Source: Platycnemis pennipes
Taxonomy: Eukaryota > Arthropoda > Insecta > Odonata > Platycnemididae
Assembly: GCA_933228895.1 (NCBI GenBank)
Contig: OW121851.1
Span: 123,551,624 to 123,615,623 of the forward strand
Direction: 5' to 3'
Length of the DNA stretch: 64,000 nucleotides
In this document: positions 39,486 through 51,177 of the stretch, in pieces
Layout of the letters: the number at the start of each line of letters is the position of its first letter
Position numbering within the stretch: position 1 is the first letter of the stretch
Program-made: the position numbers and the translations under genes
The notes under the pieces: model-generated
Told to the model about the DNA's origin: nothing
What the model saw: only the letters and a program-made list of their open reading frames with translations
The model's database searches: none

Positions 39486-40623
39486 ATATATAATACTTAA
39501 TAGAAAATAATACGATTCAAAATACGATAGCAAATGATTGGCATCTGCTCGGAATATATTTGTCATCAATGGGATAGCCATTTAGCTATATTTTCCATTG
39601 GACGTGCAAGGGTGGAGCAAACATGAATTCAATATAATTAAGTACTTTTTCAAAAACTTTATAGACTACTCTTCCCAATTCGCGCTTTGGAAATCCTTAT
39701 CATTAGATAGGCTGGTGTTGCAGAGATATTTATGGTACGTTTAGAACTTAATTTTCCCTTTTGACTTCTGTCTTGTAGTAGAATAGATCTTTTCTAGGAA
39801 AAGGAAAGATGGTACCTAAATGCTTATTCATTAACATTTTCCTGATACCTTTTTTCATATCTCCATGAGAATTTATCCTAATCATTACTCTGTCCTTGTT
39901 AATAAGTAGTTATAGTTTCACATAACTGAGAAGGCGGTTTTATATTGAACACCAATAGTGAATGAATTTTTAAACATTTTAAACATTCCGACAAAAATTA
40001 AAGACTTCTTATTCAAACAATTCGTGAGACTATCTTGATAGCGACACTTCAGAGGACTTGAGGACGCTATCTGGAGCGCAGACGAAATATAGTGAAATAA
40101 ATGTAGAATCGCGGAATAAATCCAGAAAGAATCCAGAATTGCACAGTTTTACTTCTGTTGTCGCCTTTTAGTGTCCCGTTAGCTGCTTTGAATGAGTACT
40201 GCCATCGCGTTCATTCCTCCTTGTAATTCGCGTCTAGCCGTTTCGTTGAAGGTTTCTTCTTCACGTTAGATCATAATCGCATTTTATCGAAGCCACATGT
40301 CAACTGAAGGCAAAAAGAAAACCCTTGACAAATTTTCTAAAAGTACGTTCGCTCGACCTTAGTCTTGTATGGGCTGACCTCTCTTTTGCCCTTTTGACCT
40401 TCCCTTGCATTGTATTCGCGCGATGCTCCTTCCCTCTTCTTCGTTCTTCCTTCCTCTTGGCGCATCCTCTCTCCCCTTATTCGCTGTTCGTCCTCCCTAA
40501 AAAGGAAAAGATGACGGCGTTCCGAATCGGTCGCTCCCTAAACTCGTTTCTGCCTCTCTTTCTTGTACCTTGGGCAGAGGAAACCCGCGTCTTCACGCAC
40601 CCTTTGTCGTCTTCTCTCTTTTC
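39486..40623. other. no gene recognised
   Basis: AT-rich, becoming GC-richer and pyrimidine-rich at 40380-40620, where a 107-codon plus frame (40325-40648) is rich in Leu, Ser and Phe. No domain is visible. Confidence 0.4.
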
Positions 40624-40711
40624 TATCCCTAGATCCAAAGGGATCTAGGGATAAGAAATGTCTAAAGGTATAGGAAATATGAAATTCAATCCTGTCTTTA
40701 TCAGGATTGAA
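40624..40711. repeat. two adjacent perfect hairpins
   Basis: Hairpin 1: tatccctagatcc (40624-40636) pairs with ggatctagggata (40641-40653) over a 4-nt loop. Hairpin 2: ttcaatcctg (40685-40694) pairs with caggattgaa (40702-40711) over a 7-nt loop. They lie about 80 bp outside the 3' end of the interrupted SINE. Function unknown. Confidence 0.85.
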
Positions 40712-40948
40712 TATTAAGTCATAAAGATTGATAAGTAGAGGTAGTAATTCAGGGGACAGTCTCATCTATCGTCTCTTTCCATGCTAGTTAGTAAGTTGTT
40801 CGGGGGAGATGATCAAAAGCTAAGGTCATTTGTAGCCAACAGAATAGGGTGGGTGATTGGGCAAAGATAGGAATTGTTCAGGGAACGGAGGAAAAGTGGA
40901 GTGAGACCCTGCATCGGCATTATCCTGTTCATAATGAATGGCGCCAAG

Positions 40949-41214
40949 CAGGCACGTAGCCAGAAACTTGCTTTGGGGAGGGGCTAAGTCTCGTTTAACT
41001 TGGAACAAATCAGCCTTTTGGTGCCATTTGTGCCCATTTGTTGCCCATTTGGTGCCGACATGGTACAAATCTCTTCCCTTAATTTTCAGTGCTTGGTATT
41101 TAATTTTACAGTGCCCGTACTTATCTCTTCTCACTGGTAAAGTTCACAGCTAAAATCAGAACAACAAAATTATTGGGAAAAAATTTCGGGGGGGGGGGGC
41201 TGAAGCACCAGAAG

Positions 41215-41245
<31 letters not shown>

Positions 41246-41256
41246 CTACGTGCCTG
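40949..41256. mobile_element. hAT-type MITE with intact termini and 8-bp target duplication
   Basis: Perfect 13-bp terminal inverted repeats caggcacgtagcc (40949-40961) and ggctacgtgcctg (41244-41256) are flanked by a perfect direct repeat gcgccaag (40941-40948 and 41257-41264). An 8-bp duplication is diagnostic of hAT-superfamily insertion. There is no transposase frame inside. Near the right end it carries a poly-G run, a short spacer and a long poly-C run, a feature of this widespread ggcacgtagcc family as I remember it. Confidence 0.85.
41188..41243. repeat. poly-G then poly-C homopolymer tract
   Basis: About a dozen G residues, the word ctgaagcaccagaag, then more than 25 consecutive C residues. 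The G and C runs plus their flanking cttc/gaag can form a stem. Homopolymers this long are unstable in replication and often mis-sequenced, so the exact length is unreliable. Confidence 0.9.
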
Positions 41257-41431
41257 GCGCCAAGGAGCCCATGATTTAACGTCCCATCCATCGGACGGTG
41301 AACTGTACTTTATGTACTCTTCACACAGCACTTAAGTGGGTACCGGTATGCCATTAAAAACCAAAAATTGCCTGGGCTTGAATTGTCACCTTCGGGAAAG
41401 GATTCTAGTACTTTAGTCACCACACCAACTC

Positions 41432-42250
41432 AATCTCCTCTTTTCTTGCCACAACTATTTGAAATCGCAGAAAAAAGGAGTTATAAAAAGGCTTTAAATT
41501 GTATCTATGCGTAATTGTAATGTCACGTCGCAGTCGTATAATTTCCTCAAAACACGCTGACTTTATAAAATAAAATTTACTAAACGCCCAACGCACTTTT
41601 TCACTTATCTCATTCAAGTGTTACTTGCAGTCCGCACTTAACGTGTCAAGTGACTCGTGAAGACGAAGTTATTTCATGAACTACTCATTGATCATATGGC
41701 GGAACGAAATACGAAACGGTCTGTGGACAGATCGGTTACGCCCCTGCTTGGCAATACATGTGTCGCGGGCTTGAGGCGTGCCTCTGGATGGATGCTCGTG
41801 CTCGATGTAAGATCAATAAAGGCGGTGCAATACATTTATAAGGAATTAGGCCGCCTAAAATTCAAATAAACAGTTTTACAACTAATTCAACGATACGAAG
41901 TTACAGCTAGCTACTTGAGGCGCGAACCCGATGCTGAACGATTTGTAGCTATCCTTTCGACCTTTGCCTTCAAATGTTTTCTTACCGTTCTGAGACTGCT
42001 TTCCTCCTTCTTTATGGTATCGTTGAAGAGGGAGTCGAAAATTGTATCGCGGAAATGACGTTTTCAGTGAATGGGTGAAATAGCATCAGATTTCTGATTC
42101 GGTCTCGCGATTTCTCTACGAATGGGTATCTTAATGCAAAATTGTTCGCTGAATAATGGGATTATGCGTTATTCTTATGCAAAACGTTTTCCCACGCCTA
42201 GTTTATGACCATTTTTAATGTTTTATATTTCTTGAATTAAGCCTTACCCC
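41432..42250. other. no gene recognised
   Basis: Mixed composition; only short featureless frames. Confidence 0.45.
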
Positions 42251-42254
42251 AATC

Positions 42255-42375
42255 TTTGACATCACTGAAGGCTGTGCGCGCTCGGTATTGCACCGACTTG
42301 GCAACCCAAAGATCAGGAGTTTGCACCCGCCCTATGCATGGTCTTGTTTGCCTTTGTCTTGTAAATACTTGTGTG
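42255..42375 (+). repeat. degraded tRNA-derived SINE
   Basis: A tRNA-like head (cggtattgcaccgacttggc, then a B-box-like ggagtttgcacccgcc) is followed by catggtcttgtttgcctttg and tcttgtaaat. The body order resembles the SINEs at 8025 and 57178. Confidence 0.4.
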
Positions 42376-43640
42376 GCTATTTTTAGGTAAAATGATGGGA
42401 TGTAACCTATGTCCTTGGAAAGTTTCTATCCTGATCGTACCCCTGGCACTCAAACACCAAAACACCAACTATTCCTCTACGTCATCCATGATTGATCGCA
42501 TTTCCTTCTTTATTTGTTTTGCAGCAATGAAATATATATCCCTCCTTGTCCTCTCCCATTCCCCTAAACATGGAGTAAAGAGGACATTTCAAGTACCCTC
42601 GTCTTCTATTAGCCCTTTTTCTTCTCATTACCATACTCGACATCGCCTCGACACCGCATACGATCAGTTATCTCTCCCGAACCTTTTCAGCATCCAGTGT
42701 CACGTTCCCTTCCGTCATCTCCCGTTTTATTCCGTTACATCAAGCGGCCACTTTTTTTAGTTTTATGGCGTGTTACTCAGTTTTATTGACTATAACTGAT
42801 GATTCGTAAGTAGTATTTTTTCACGACCGGACGTAAAGTTCTTGAAAATGTCCATAATTTTCATTTTCGGTTCCCCTTGCCGAATTGATTTATATTAATA
42901 TAACCTCATCATAGGGTTTAATTTGCTAAAGTTATACCTAGCTTGGATTGCACTATAAAAACAGCATTTCTGCTCTGACCGCGTGATTCAGTGAGATCGT
43001 GTAAATGATAATTGTCAACAAAGGCTGGTAACCCCTCTATAATATAATCATTAAATGGACTATTCAATTATATTCATTGATTCCATGTTATGTTGGTGCG
43101 ACGTGATTGACCAAAGTTGGTCATAAAATATTAATTTTAGTTTGATCAAAGGAATTAATATGTTATCCGCGTGGAAAAAGTAGGAAGCATTTAACATTAA
43201 CTTAAGGATCACACCTCTTTAGGCTACATCAGTGACTCTGTGCAAGCCTTATTGGAACCCCTACTTAAGATATGAAAATACAACTTCAGTCCCGCTGTGA
43301 ATAAATGCGTGAAGAAACTTCGGCTCCAATTCTTTCAGTAATGGCTTTGGTTCGTCTTATTTTCGTCTCATGCTATGTCGAGCAGCGTGGGTGGAAAGGT
43401 AGCAAGTTTTTCGATCACATCAGCTGATCTGAGCATTGTGTGACACTTTTCATCATCTAATTTGAATTGTTTACATTTCCAATTATCTATCGGACGCGTG
43501 AAAATAATAAGATCTATAGAAATAAAAATGAATGTATGTGTGTGTGTTTGTGCTTTATGCATTACCACACCATTCATTGGATCGCCATGAAACTTTGGGA
43601 AGTTGTTGAGTACGATCCCGCGAATGTTTCTACGAAATCG
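42376..43640. other. no gene recognised
   Basis: A 129-codon plus frame (42371-42760) is open, but its residues (Ser/Leu/His-rich) match no family I know. The rest is AT-rich. Confidence 0.4.
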
Positions 43641-44225
43641 AAAATTCAATATCGTCACTGTATTGATATAATATTGATAAAATATCGATAAATGGATACA
43701 TTATTGATACAGAATTGAGGTGAAATTATTTAGTTTTTTCGTTTTATAAATTGTCGTTACAATATCGATACTGTATTGATACAATATCAATACAATATTG
43801 ATAACTTCATGCATTACCACAACTTCAATTCATTCAATTTCCGCGAAGGTTTCTACAAAATTGATAATTCAATATCGATGCTGTATCGATGTAATTTGAT
43901 AAAATATTTATAAATCAATACATATTGATACAAAATTGAGGCGAAATTATTTAGTTTTTTTTTAGTTTTATAATTTATCGTTACAATATTGATACTGTAT
44001 CGTCAATGCAATTATTGATACAAAATTGAGACGAAATTATTTCCTTTTTTTTTAAAGTTTTATAAAGTATCATTTTTATTGATACTCTATCGATACAATA
44101 TTGATAACTTCATGCATTACCACAACATTCATCCTATTTCCATGAAGCTTTGGTTAGTTGTTTACTTCACTCCCATGAAAGTTTGTACAATATCGAGAAT
44201 ACAATATCGATACTGGATACGGGAT
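43550..44225. repeat. repeat array rich in ATCGAT/ATTGAT, about three ~250-300 bp units
   Basis: The landmark tgcattaccacaa (or cacc) occurs at about 43557, 43810 and 44112. Each is followed by an aatttc/catgaa/gtttctac stretch and then dense copies of caatatcgatactgtat, tattgatac and aatattgata. The motif tatcgata recurs several times. Units are diverged and include indels. It is an old local amplification, perhaps of part of a transposon. The palindromic tatcgata equals the Drosophila DRE site, but this may only reflect the repeat. Confidence 0.7.
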
Positions 44226-45261
44226 GTGCATATATATTTCAGGACACGGGTTTGATTCCTGGCGCCAATTATGTATTTACATTGGTTGAAATGGACTTTT
44301 TCAATTTATGGTAGCCCAAGAGTTTTTTCTTTCGCTCAGTAAAATAACTACATATTAATTGATATCTTTCATTCTTTCTGTATTTAATGGGAGAATGTTT
44401 AAAATTTCTTATTCTCTTAACCGATTTACAGTGTGTCCTCCTCGAGATTTCTGAGCAATTTGTAATTTACGTTGAAATTTACTGTTTTTTCTTCGGTTCT
44501 TTTCTTGGAGTTACTAAGGCCTTTGCCATTGTCGTCTCCGAAATGAAAACATCGTTGATGCTTAAACAGTTCGTCATAGAGGGATGCTGTTTACGGAATC
44601 GTGATTTTAGTGTGGATATTGGAAGGTACTGAAGGCGTTGTAGGCTATTCGTGAAGCAAGGTCAGCCATATTTTTCCGTACAAAGATACGTTCTGACTGC
44701 TAGCGCTACTCATGGATATAGAAGGTTAAAACTAGGAGTATTGAAAGGAATGCTTCAGCGGTGTTCACATTTTTGAATGTCTTATTTTTATTTCTTTACG
44801 GGTTTGTGCATTTGAATTAACTTGGGGCATGAAGAGAAGAGATGGAACGCTTCGGAATCGTCGTCGATTGCGATAGATGTAGATTTCAAAAAGTTTAACA
44901 AAAACCAAAAACAAAATAAGTATATAGGTGACTGTGTCAAACCAATACTATAAGTGTTGACGGATGATGACGCTTTCGATACTGACTTCGAGCCATAGCT
45001 ATCTCCATAACACAAGTTTGTTTTCGCCGCTTCATGAAAAATATTTGAATTTCTTAATACAATTCGTATTTATTGTATTTCTCCCTCCCCCCCTCCTGTT
45101 GAATTTCAACGGGCACCTTCAGCTAGTACATTATAAATCATTAATTACTAATCCAAATTCCACCGAATAAACAGCAAACATCAACATTAAATACATTACA
45201 ATTCCCTATTTCTTTTTAGTTTCCACAAGCTATGCATTGATCAGGCATACATTTCGGTGGT
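44226..45261. other. no gene; minor repeat traces
   Basis: A B-box-like gggtttgattcctgg at about 44248 suggests a SINE scrap. At 44934-44970, gtcaaaccaatactataagt then gttgacggatgatga resembles the LINE 3' end at 24890-24930. Otherwise nothing is recognisable. Confidence 0.35.
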
Positions 45262-45350
45262 CATCTGCATCTACATAATACCCTGCAAGCCACCATAAAG
45301 GTGTGTGGCGAGGGGTGAATTATCACCAAACATGCACTATATATCATGCG
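45262..45350 (-). repeat. LINE 3' terminal fragment
   Basis: The minus strand reads tttggtgataattcacccct, cgccacacacctttatggtg, gcttgcagggtattatgtag, atgcag. It is very close to 34440-34502 and to the left window edge. Confidence 0.75.
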
Positions 45351-48234
45351 TAAAAAAGGAAGGTTGCAATTGATCTTTATATTATTTGAAGCATAAGGTA
45401 ATCACTCAAATTCCCATTTCATTTCTAGGCGCGAAAACAGCGCTGGGTAAGTGGCTTACCCATTCAATGTAAATAAAAGTACGTGACTATTATTACCTAC
45501 TTAATTAAAATACGTTACTAGTATCAATGGATAGTAGCGTTCTACCCGAAACTATCTAAACCTACATTAAACTTATTCTTCCATTTATTACATCACTATA
45601 TGAATATGTTCATCTCGTCATCTTTAACAGTTTTTCCAGTTGAAAGGTGTTTCAAAATTTTCTATTATATCTAGATCTTCCGTGACGAAATACTGCATTT
45701 CATACGTGGAAAAAATAACCAAGTAACTATAAAAATTATAATACGGTGAGGGTGGAGATTGCTGTACAAAAATAAAGCTTTCAGGCGGGAGTATACATAT
45801 TAAGACCGGTTCCGAAAAGGGGTGTGAAAACCAGTTGCTCCATTTCTAATCTCCTTTGGTGTCTCAGATAATGGCCTCCCAGTCTTCTCCATATTTTTAG
45901 CATTATCTTCACCTCTATCAGCACACTCGGCTTACACCGACTTTCTTTTCCTTTTAGTTATGAGTTTCAACACAGCTTCCAGAAATTGCATATGCGTAAA
46001 CTAGTGTAGTTTATACAGATAACTTTGGCGTAGGAAATGATTTAAAGGTATATTTAAACTTCGTAAGTCCAATAAAAACTTATTTTACCTAACCAGTGCA
46101 TAACAAATCTAATTCCTCGTGACTCATAGAAATAACATTTAAATCTGGCGGAACTAGAGTCGCTAAAAATGCCTACACCACTTGTTCTTTAACCTGGAAA
46201 ATTTCAGTTTCTCATCGCTTAATGGAATAGAATGGCTGAGAGATTACATCGCACTAAATATATTATTTCAGGAGTAGTAAAATTCACATGGTTTCTACAC
46301 ATCCGATAAAATAGTTTTGAGAAAAATTAGGAGAATGTAGCCCATATGGTTGGAAATAAAAAAAACTATGAAGTGTTGTCACATACCAAAATAGGAACGA
46401 GTGAAAAACGTTAGAAATAAATCAGTAATGGATGAATTTTTTAGGAATAAGTTTTAGGGATCACGAAAAGACAAGTGATCGACAAGAGGGGAATAGAAAA
46501 GCAAACAGGGGATTGAAGCAACATGTAAGGATATTGGGGACGCGTAAAACTTCATGAGGGATATTACGTAAGTTAAATGGAGTGTTGCGTTATATAAAAG
46601 ACTCGAGATGAATTGGCAAATGTAGGGACTCAAAAGAAAGCTTACTGGAGGCCAAACAATGCATCAGAACACACCTGATGATGAATCGGATAATTGCGAA
46701 TCTTTTGTCAATGATGGCTGGATCGATAGCTTCTCAATATATCCAGCTGCTCGTCCGATGCTAAATACTATTATAAATAGACTTTAACTTCTACAAATAG
46801 ATTTTGTATGCTGAATTTTTTCAGTGCAACAGACCAACTGTAACATTAAATAGAAGAGAATTTTCTATTGATTCTTACAATTCCTTCACACGTTGAATTA
46901 AACTGAAGAAAACACTGTGAAAATGGGAGCAAAGATATATATAATGTTCCTTAGCAATAGGGTGCAAGTACTAAAAAGATATTCATTCGGACATTGAAAT
47001 TCGCTAAAAATAAGTCTTAGCGTTCAAAATACCCGTCAATATAATCTCAGATGATAATTTCTTTCGTTTTAAATTTATGCACATCTATCCTAATGAATAT
47101 CAGAAATTTTTTCGCTATTCTACACAGAATTATTAACTACCAGGCTCCCTTTTTAATAACTTTCCTTTTGCATTCATACTTTATTAACCACCAAATCAGT
47201 ATAAATAATCTTTATGGATAACATAAACTCTAGAGGAGCCCACTTTTTTGCTGTCGCCACCTATGGCTGAACTTCATTCTTACGAATTTATTTGAAAAGT
47301 AAACCAGATAACTCTGGTTTGGTGGGACAAAACTCCTAATTACCAGAATTGAAACCTTTTAGAAACAATTCATACGGATAGTCGATTCGCATATGTTCCC
47401 ATTGGAGTCTTGTAAGGGAGAAAAATAGGTAGGAAGAGCCATCACCATTTTTTACGGTAATTCGATGGAGGTATCGGAATGATGAAATTATTACCTTGGT
47501 TTCTTACCCAAGGCGGCTCGGTGTGGCTTGCATAAAAGGGGTCTTGCCATTCCTCTCAGCCGCTGGGGCCCAGCGGCGATGGCAGGCGTGCATCAATCAC
47601 CTCCATCCAACGGGAATCTCTCTTCCCATATTTGATTTTCTTAAACCGCCACTTTAGTGGAGCCACTTGGGAAACGCCACGGTCAGTCCAAAAGAGCATT
47701 CCAAAGCCTCGGGAGAACAAGAAGGGGAATGGTACGTTCATATGGTAGCTAAAGAGGGGGTCTTACACTTCCTTAACGTTACATTACTGGGTCTACAAAA
47801 CTTCATTCACATACCACCGTATTCAGAGTGTACTACGGCTAGAAACCTCTATATTCTCTCTACGGTTTTACCCTAGAAGAATAAATAGAGAGGAACTCGA
47901 AAGAAAAATTAATTAGCTTGAGGTATCTTAAACTTAAGCCATTTGCTTTCTGGGAAAATAGAGCTGCAGGCGTGGTAAACACTATTACCTTTAGATTAAG
48001 AAAGGTTTTTCTATTTTTACTTTTTGTATACAATTTTCTATTTATATTCCAAATTTATTGAACGTGGGATTATCGTGTACCCTAGAAATATATCGGAACG
48101 CCGAAGAGAAGATAGCCCCATGCAGTATAGGGAGAGCTGGTTTATAAGGTGATGCGACTGCTAAAGTTAATTTGTCCCGTCTAACCAAATATGTAGCCAT
48201 TTAAAGTTCAGCCACTTAAAAAATTCAATACCAT
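45351..48234. other. no gene recognised
   Basis: AT-rich DNA with only short, featureless frames. No terminal repeat or tRNA-like signal was found. Confidence 0.45.
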
Positions 48235-48325
48235 TGCTTGAGGTCGCATTTGAGCTTGCAGCCATTTGGTTGCCTGTCCGGTGCTTTACCGAGACGGGCT
48301 AGACGCATACTTCGCCTCAAAATAA
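48235..48325 (-). repeat. degraded tRNA-derived SINE head
   Basis: The minus strand reads gtctagcccgtctcggtaaa, gcaccggacaggcaaccaaa, tggctgcaagctcaaatgcg. It has the same order as the copy at 19985-20110. Confidence 0.45.
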
Positions 48326-49859
48326 ATTTATCTTATATCCATATTCTCCCTCGAGCAAGAAAAACTTTTTCCGGTTGAGGTACAATTATCCTGGAAAGGT
48401 GAAATTATCTCCCAAATTTTTTCAGCAGTAAAAATTTTCAAGTCACAAACAATGATGAAAATGAAAATAAAAATAGGGGCCGATGTATACCATTTTGCGT
48501 GAATATATGTTATCCCCTTAGATAAAGTAGCTCAGTAAAATATATAACATATAGGCATAAAATATATAACATATATAATATGTAACATATAGCTCAGTTA
48601 TTTCATTTGCTAGAGAAGGATAATTAAGTAAAGGCATGAAGATGAAAAAACAGTCTGTCCTGATATTTTCCGCAAAACTTTTATCTCGTCTATATAGAAG
48701 TTGAACTATGAAGCTGTAAAGGTAAAAGATGACTTTAGCAACAGGGTTTGCAAGGGAAACCCTTGCTAGAGAATCTTTGTTTGGGATATTTCTTTCCACA
48801 CCATAACAAAAAGCACCTTACTCAACGTGAACTTTAAGTAATCACCCTAATACCTAATTTTTCACTTCGTACATCCTTTCAACAGGGTACAAGAGAATTC
48901 TGTATTTACGACAAATGAGAATATAAACATCTTGCTTTGACATGATACTCACTCGCTGAATTCCTAACAATCTAAATATTTTTTATTCAAAAATTAAAGT
49001 TTTTATAGGACTAAAACGGATGCAGGGCAGTAGGAAATACGCAAGCCTTGGAGAACTTGTTTTCGGATTTATAATTGCTCTTTAATTTTGTGGTCAATGG
49101 GGAAAAAAGAGCAAGATTAGGTTGGAATGTCAGGCATGCAGTGTCACCTTCATATTCCGTAGCACCTACTTCAAACTAAAACTACATAACTACAAACCTA
49201 CACACTAAAAGCTCATAAGGAAATATATTTTGATGCATGTATGCACAAATCAATTATTATATATGAATTACCATGATGTGCTATGTCGAGTTTTTTTACA
49301 AAAAATCTACTCGTATAAAAAGTCAATGATAATAAATTTAAAAAAAACCCAAAATATATATTAGGAAAAAAAGATTATGACGTTCATATTTCTTCCAAGA
49401 TGATGCCATGGATATATCAATAGTAATTTTCGAACTTTATTGTCTTCATAGGCTATTAAGAATGCATATTAACTAAATCTGAGGGACTTTGAAATACAAT
49501 GGTACGTTCAGGATACGAATATTTCCTATGCCTCGCAACGTAAACTATGAACCTCTTACATCAGCAAAAAGACAGCGCATCCCGTCATGTCTGACTGTTT
49601 TCAAATGAACTTAAAATTAACATTTTATTCTCTAGCAAACCTGGATTTCCCAATCCAAATTTGTTGCGTAAAATAAATACCTTTATGGTGGGCACACATT
49701 GCAATCAATGAATTAATGTTTTCTTTGATGAAGGAAACTACCCTATTTAGGCTTGCTGAAATAGCAGGGTAAAGTAAGCAGGACTGATTGAATGAAGCTT
49801 ATTTGCGTGAATGAAAAACATCAAAATGGGTCTCTCCGAGATTCACTTTTTCCGTTTTG
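48326..49859. other. no gene; short AT tandem motif
   Basis: At 48536-48592 the words ataacatata and taaaatatat repeat imperfectly. The remainder is AT-rich without recognisable features. Confidence 0.45.
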
Positions 49860-50170
49860 TAATTATGTTGAAGGGGCGGCGGAGGGGGCAAGTATGAGGT
49901 CACGCTGTTTATGGGAGGCGCGCACTTGTTTCCTTAGCGGGATTGCATTGGGGAAAGAGGCGATGAGCGGGGGCGACTCTATGGCCGAGCGCATTCGAAC
50001 GATTCCGCGCATTCTGAGAAGTGAATCCAGCATTCTCTCGGCCGCCGCACCGCCGCCGCGAGCGCAGATAACCCACGCGAGCGCCTCTGTAAATGGCTGC
50101 GCCGCCACTCACTCGAGACCTCCAACGGGAGGCAGAGGGGAGAGTAGGGCGTGCACAGGGGGGGGATAAG
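49860..50170. other. GC/CpG-rich island
   Basis: CpG-dense sequence including gccgccgcaccgccgccgcg. Arg/Ala-rich frames exist on both strands and none shows a domain. It is a promoter-like composition in otherwise AT-rich DNA. A gene may start here, but no downstream coding exon is recognisable within the window. Confidence 0.4.
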
Positions 50171-50261
50171 CGATGTTTTCCACTTCGAGAGGGCCAACAA
50201 AACTGGCCTTCAAATGCTTTCCCTATTTCATTGCTTCTATTGTATTCATTTATGGTTTTAT

Positions 50262-50545
50262 TTCAAATTAAAAATCAAACAGGTAAAAAGGCACGAGACG
50301 ATTTTGATTTCAGCTTGTCGTTCCATTTCAAGCTTGTTCAGCTTTCGGTATTACTAATTTTAAATTTAATTAAGCTCATGAAAGGAGGCTCGAAAGTTCG
50401 CGCTTAATTAAATTTATAATCAGTGATACCAAAAGCAGAACAAGCTTGAAATCGAAGGAGACGTTTTGGCGATCCGGCTGTCGTCGTCGGTTGAAGAAGA
50501 ATTATATAATTTGTCTCGTACAATCGTCGTGCCTTATTTCCTTGC
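50262..50545. repeat. long imperfect palindrome
   Basis: From the centre near 50395, the left half (tttcaagcttgttcagcttt ... tttaattaagc) and the right half (gcttaattaaattta ... agcagaacaagcttgaaa) are reverse complements with roughly 85% match over the inner 50 bases. Homology continues more weakly outwards (aaggcacgagacgatt / aatcgtcgtgcctt). It could be a foldback MITE or a hairpin locus. Confidence 0.65.
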
Positions 50546-51132
50546 CCCTTGATTTCATTTTTAACTCTACTATGCCGCATAATTTTCAAATTTTTTTTTT
50601 AATTTGAATGTATTCGAGTAAGTTTTTCCTCTTATGCATTTTCATATTTATATAATTCATTGAAAAATGAATAAATCCCCAGAGTCGATTGCAAACATGC
50701 AAGGGATGGGAAAATGTATAATAGCTCACATGGAAAAACTTTGACGAATTTCACCTGAGGGTCAATAATAAAAACAAAAAAAAAAGAATCCAGCATAAGA
50801 AGAGCCAAACGTTAAGACCAATGGTAAACAAAGGAAACATAATACTGAAGAAATGAAGAGTATTGCTAGTTGGAAGGAGATTAATCAGCATTAAATGAAG
50901 TTAGAAGGCATTAGTTAGTAAAAGAGTCCAGGTCAAGAAGACTTTTTTTTGCAGAGAATTCTCGGTCCTCTAAAAATGCAATCAAGGCTTCCAATCTTAT
51001 CTTCGTGTACTGACGGAATCTTTCCTCAACATTCCTTCAATCGTTTAATATTATTTACGAGAATTTACGTCGTGTTCTTCAAGGTTTTCAGGCTCAGGTC
51101 AATATATTTTTGTAGTTATTTATTATGTCTGA

Positions 51133-51170
51133 CCTGATGATTCCCCCAGGAGGAGGGGGGCATCATCAGG
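51133..51170. repeat. GC-rich hairpin
   Basis: The arm cctgatgat (51133-51141) pairs with atcatcagg (51162-51170), with an inner ccccc/ggggg pairing. It stands about 10 bases upstream of the transposon-associated reading frame. Confidence 0.75.
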
Positions 51171-51177
51171 TTGTTGT

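Larger units (their letters stand above)
40793..41431 (-). repeat. tRNA-derived SINE interrupted by a hAT MITE
   Basis: On the minus strand the head ttggtgtggtgactaaagta and the body words gatgggacgttaaatcatgg, then after the insertion aatgccgatgcagggt, cctccgttccctgaac and aaatgacctt, follow the same order as the intact copy at 56346-56650. Removing the 308-bp insert and one target duplication leaves about 320 bp, close to the length of that copy. The SINE is therefore older than the MITE. Confidence 0.8.
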
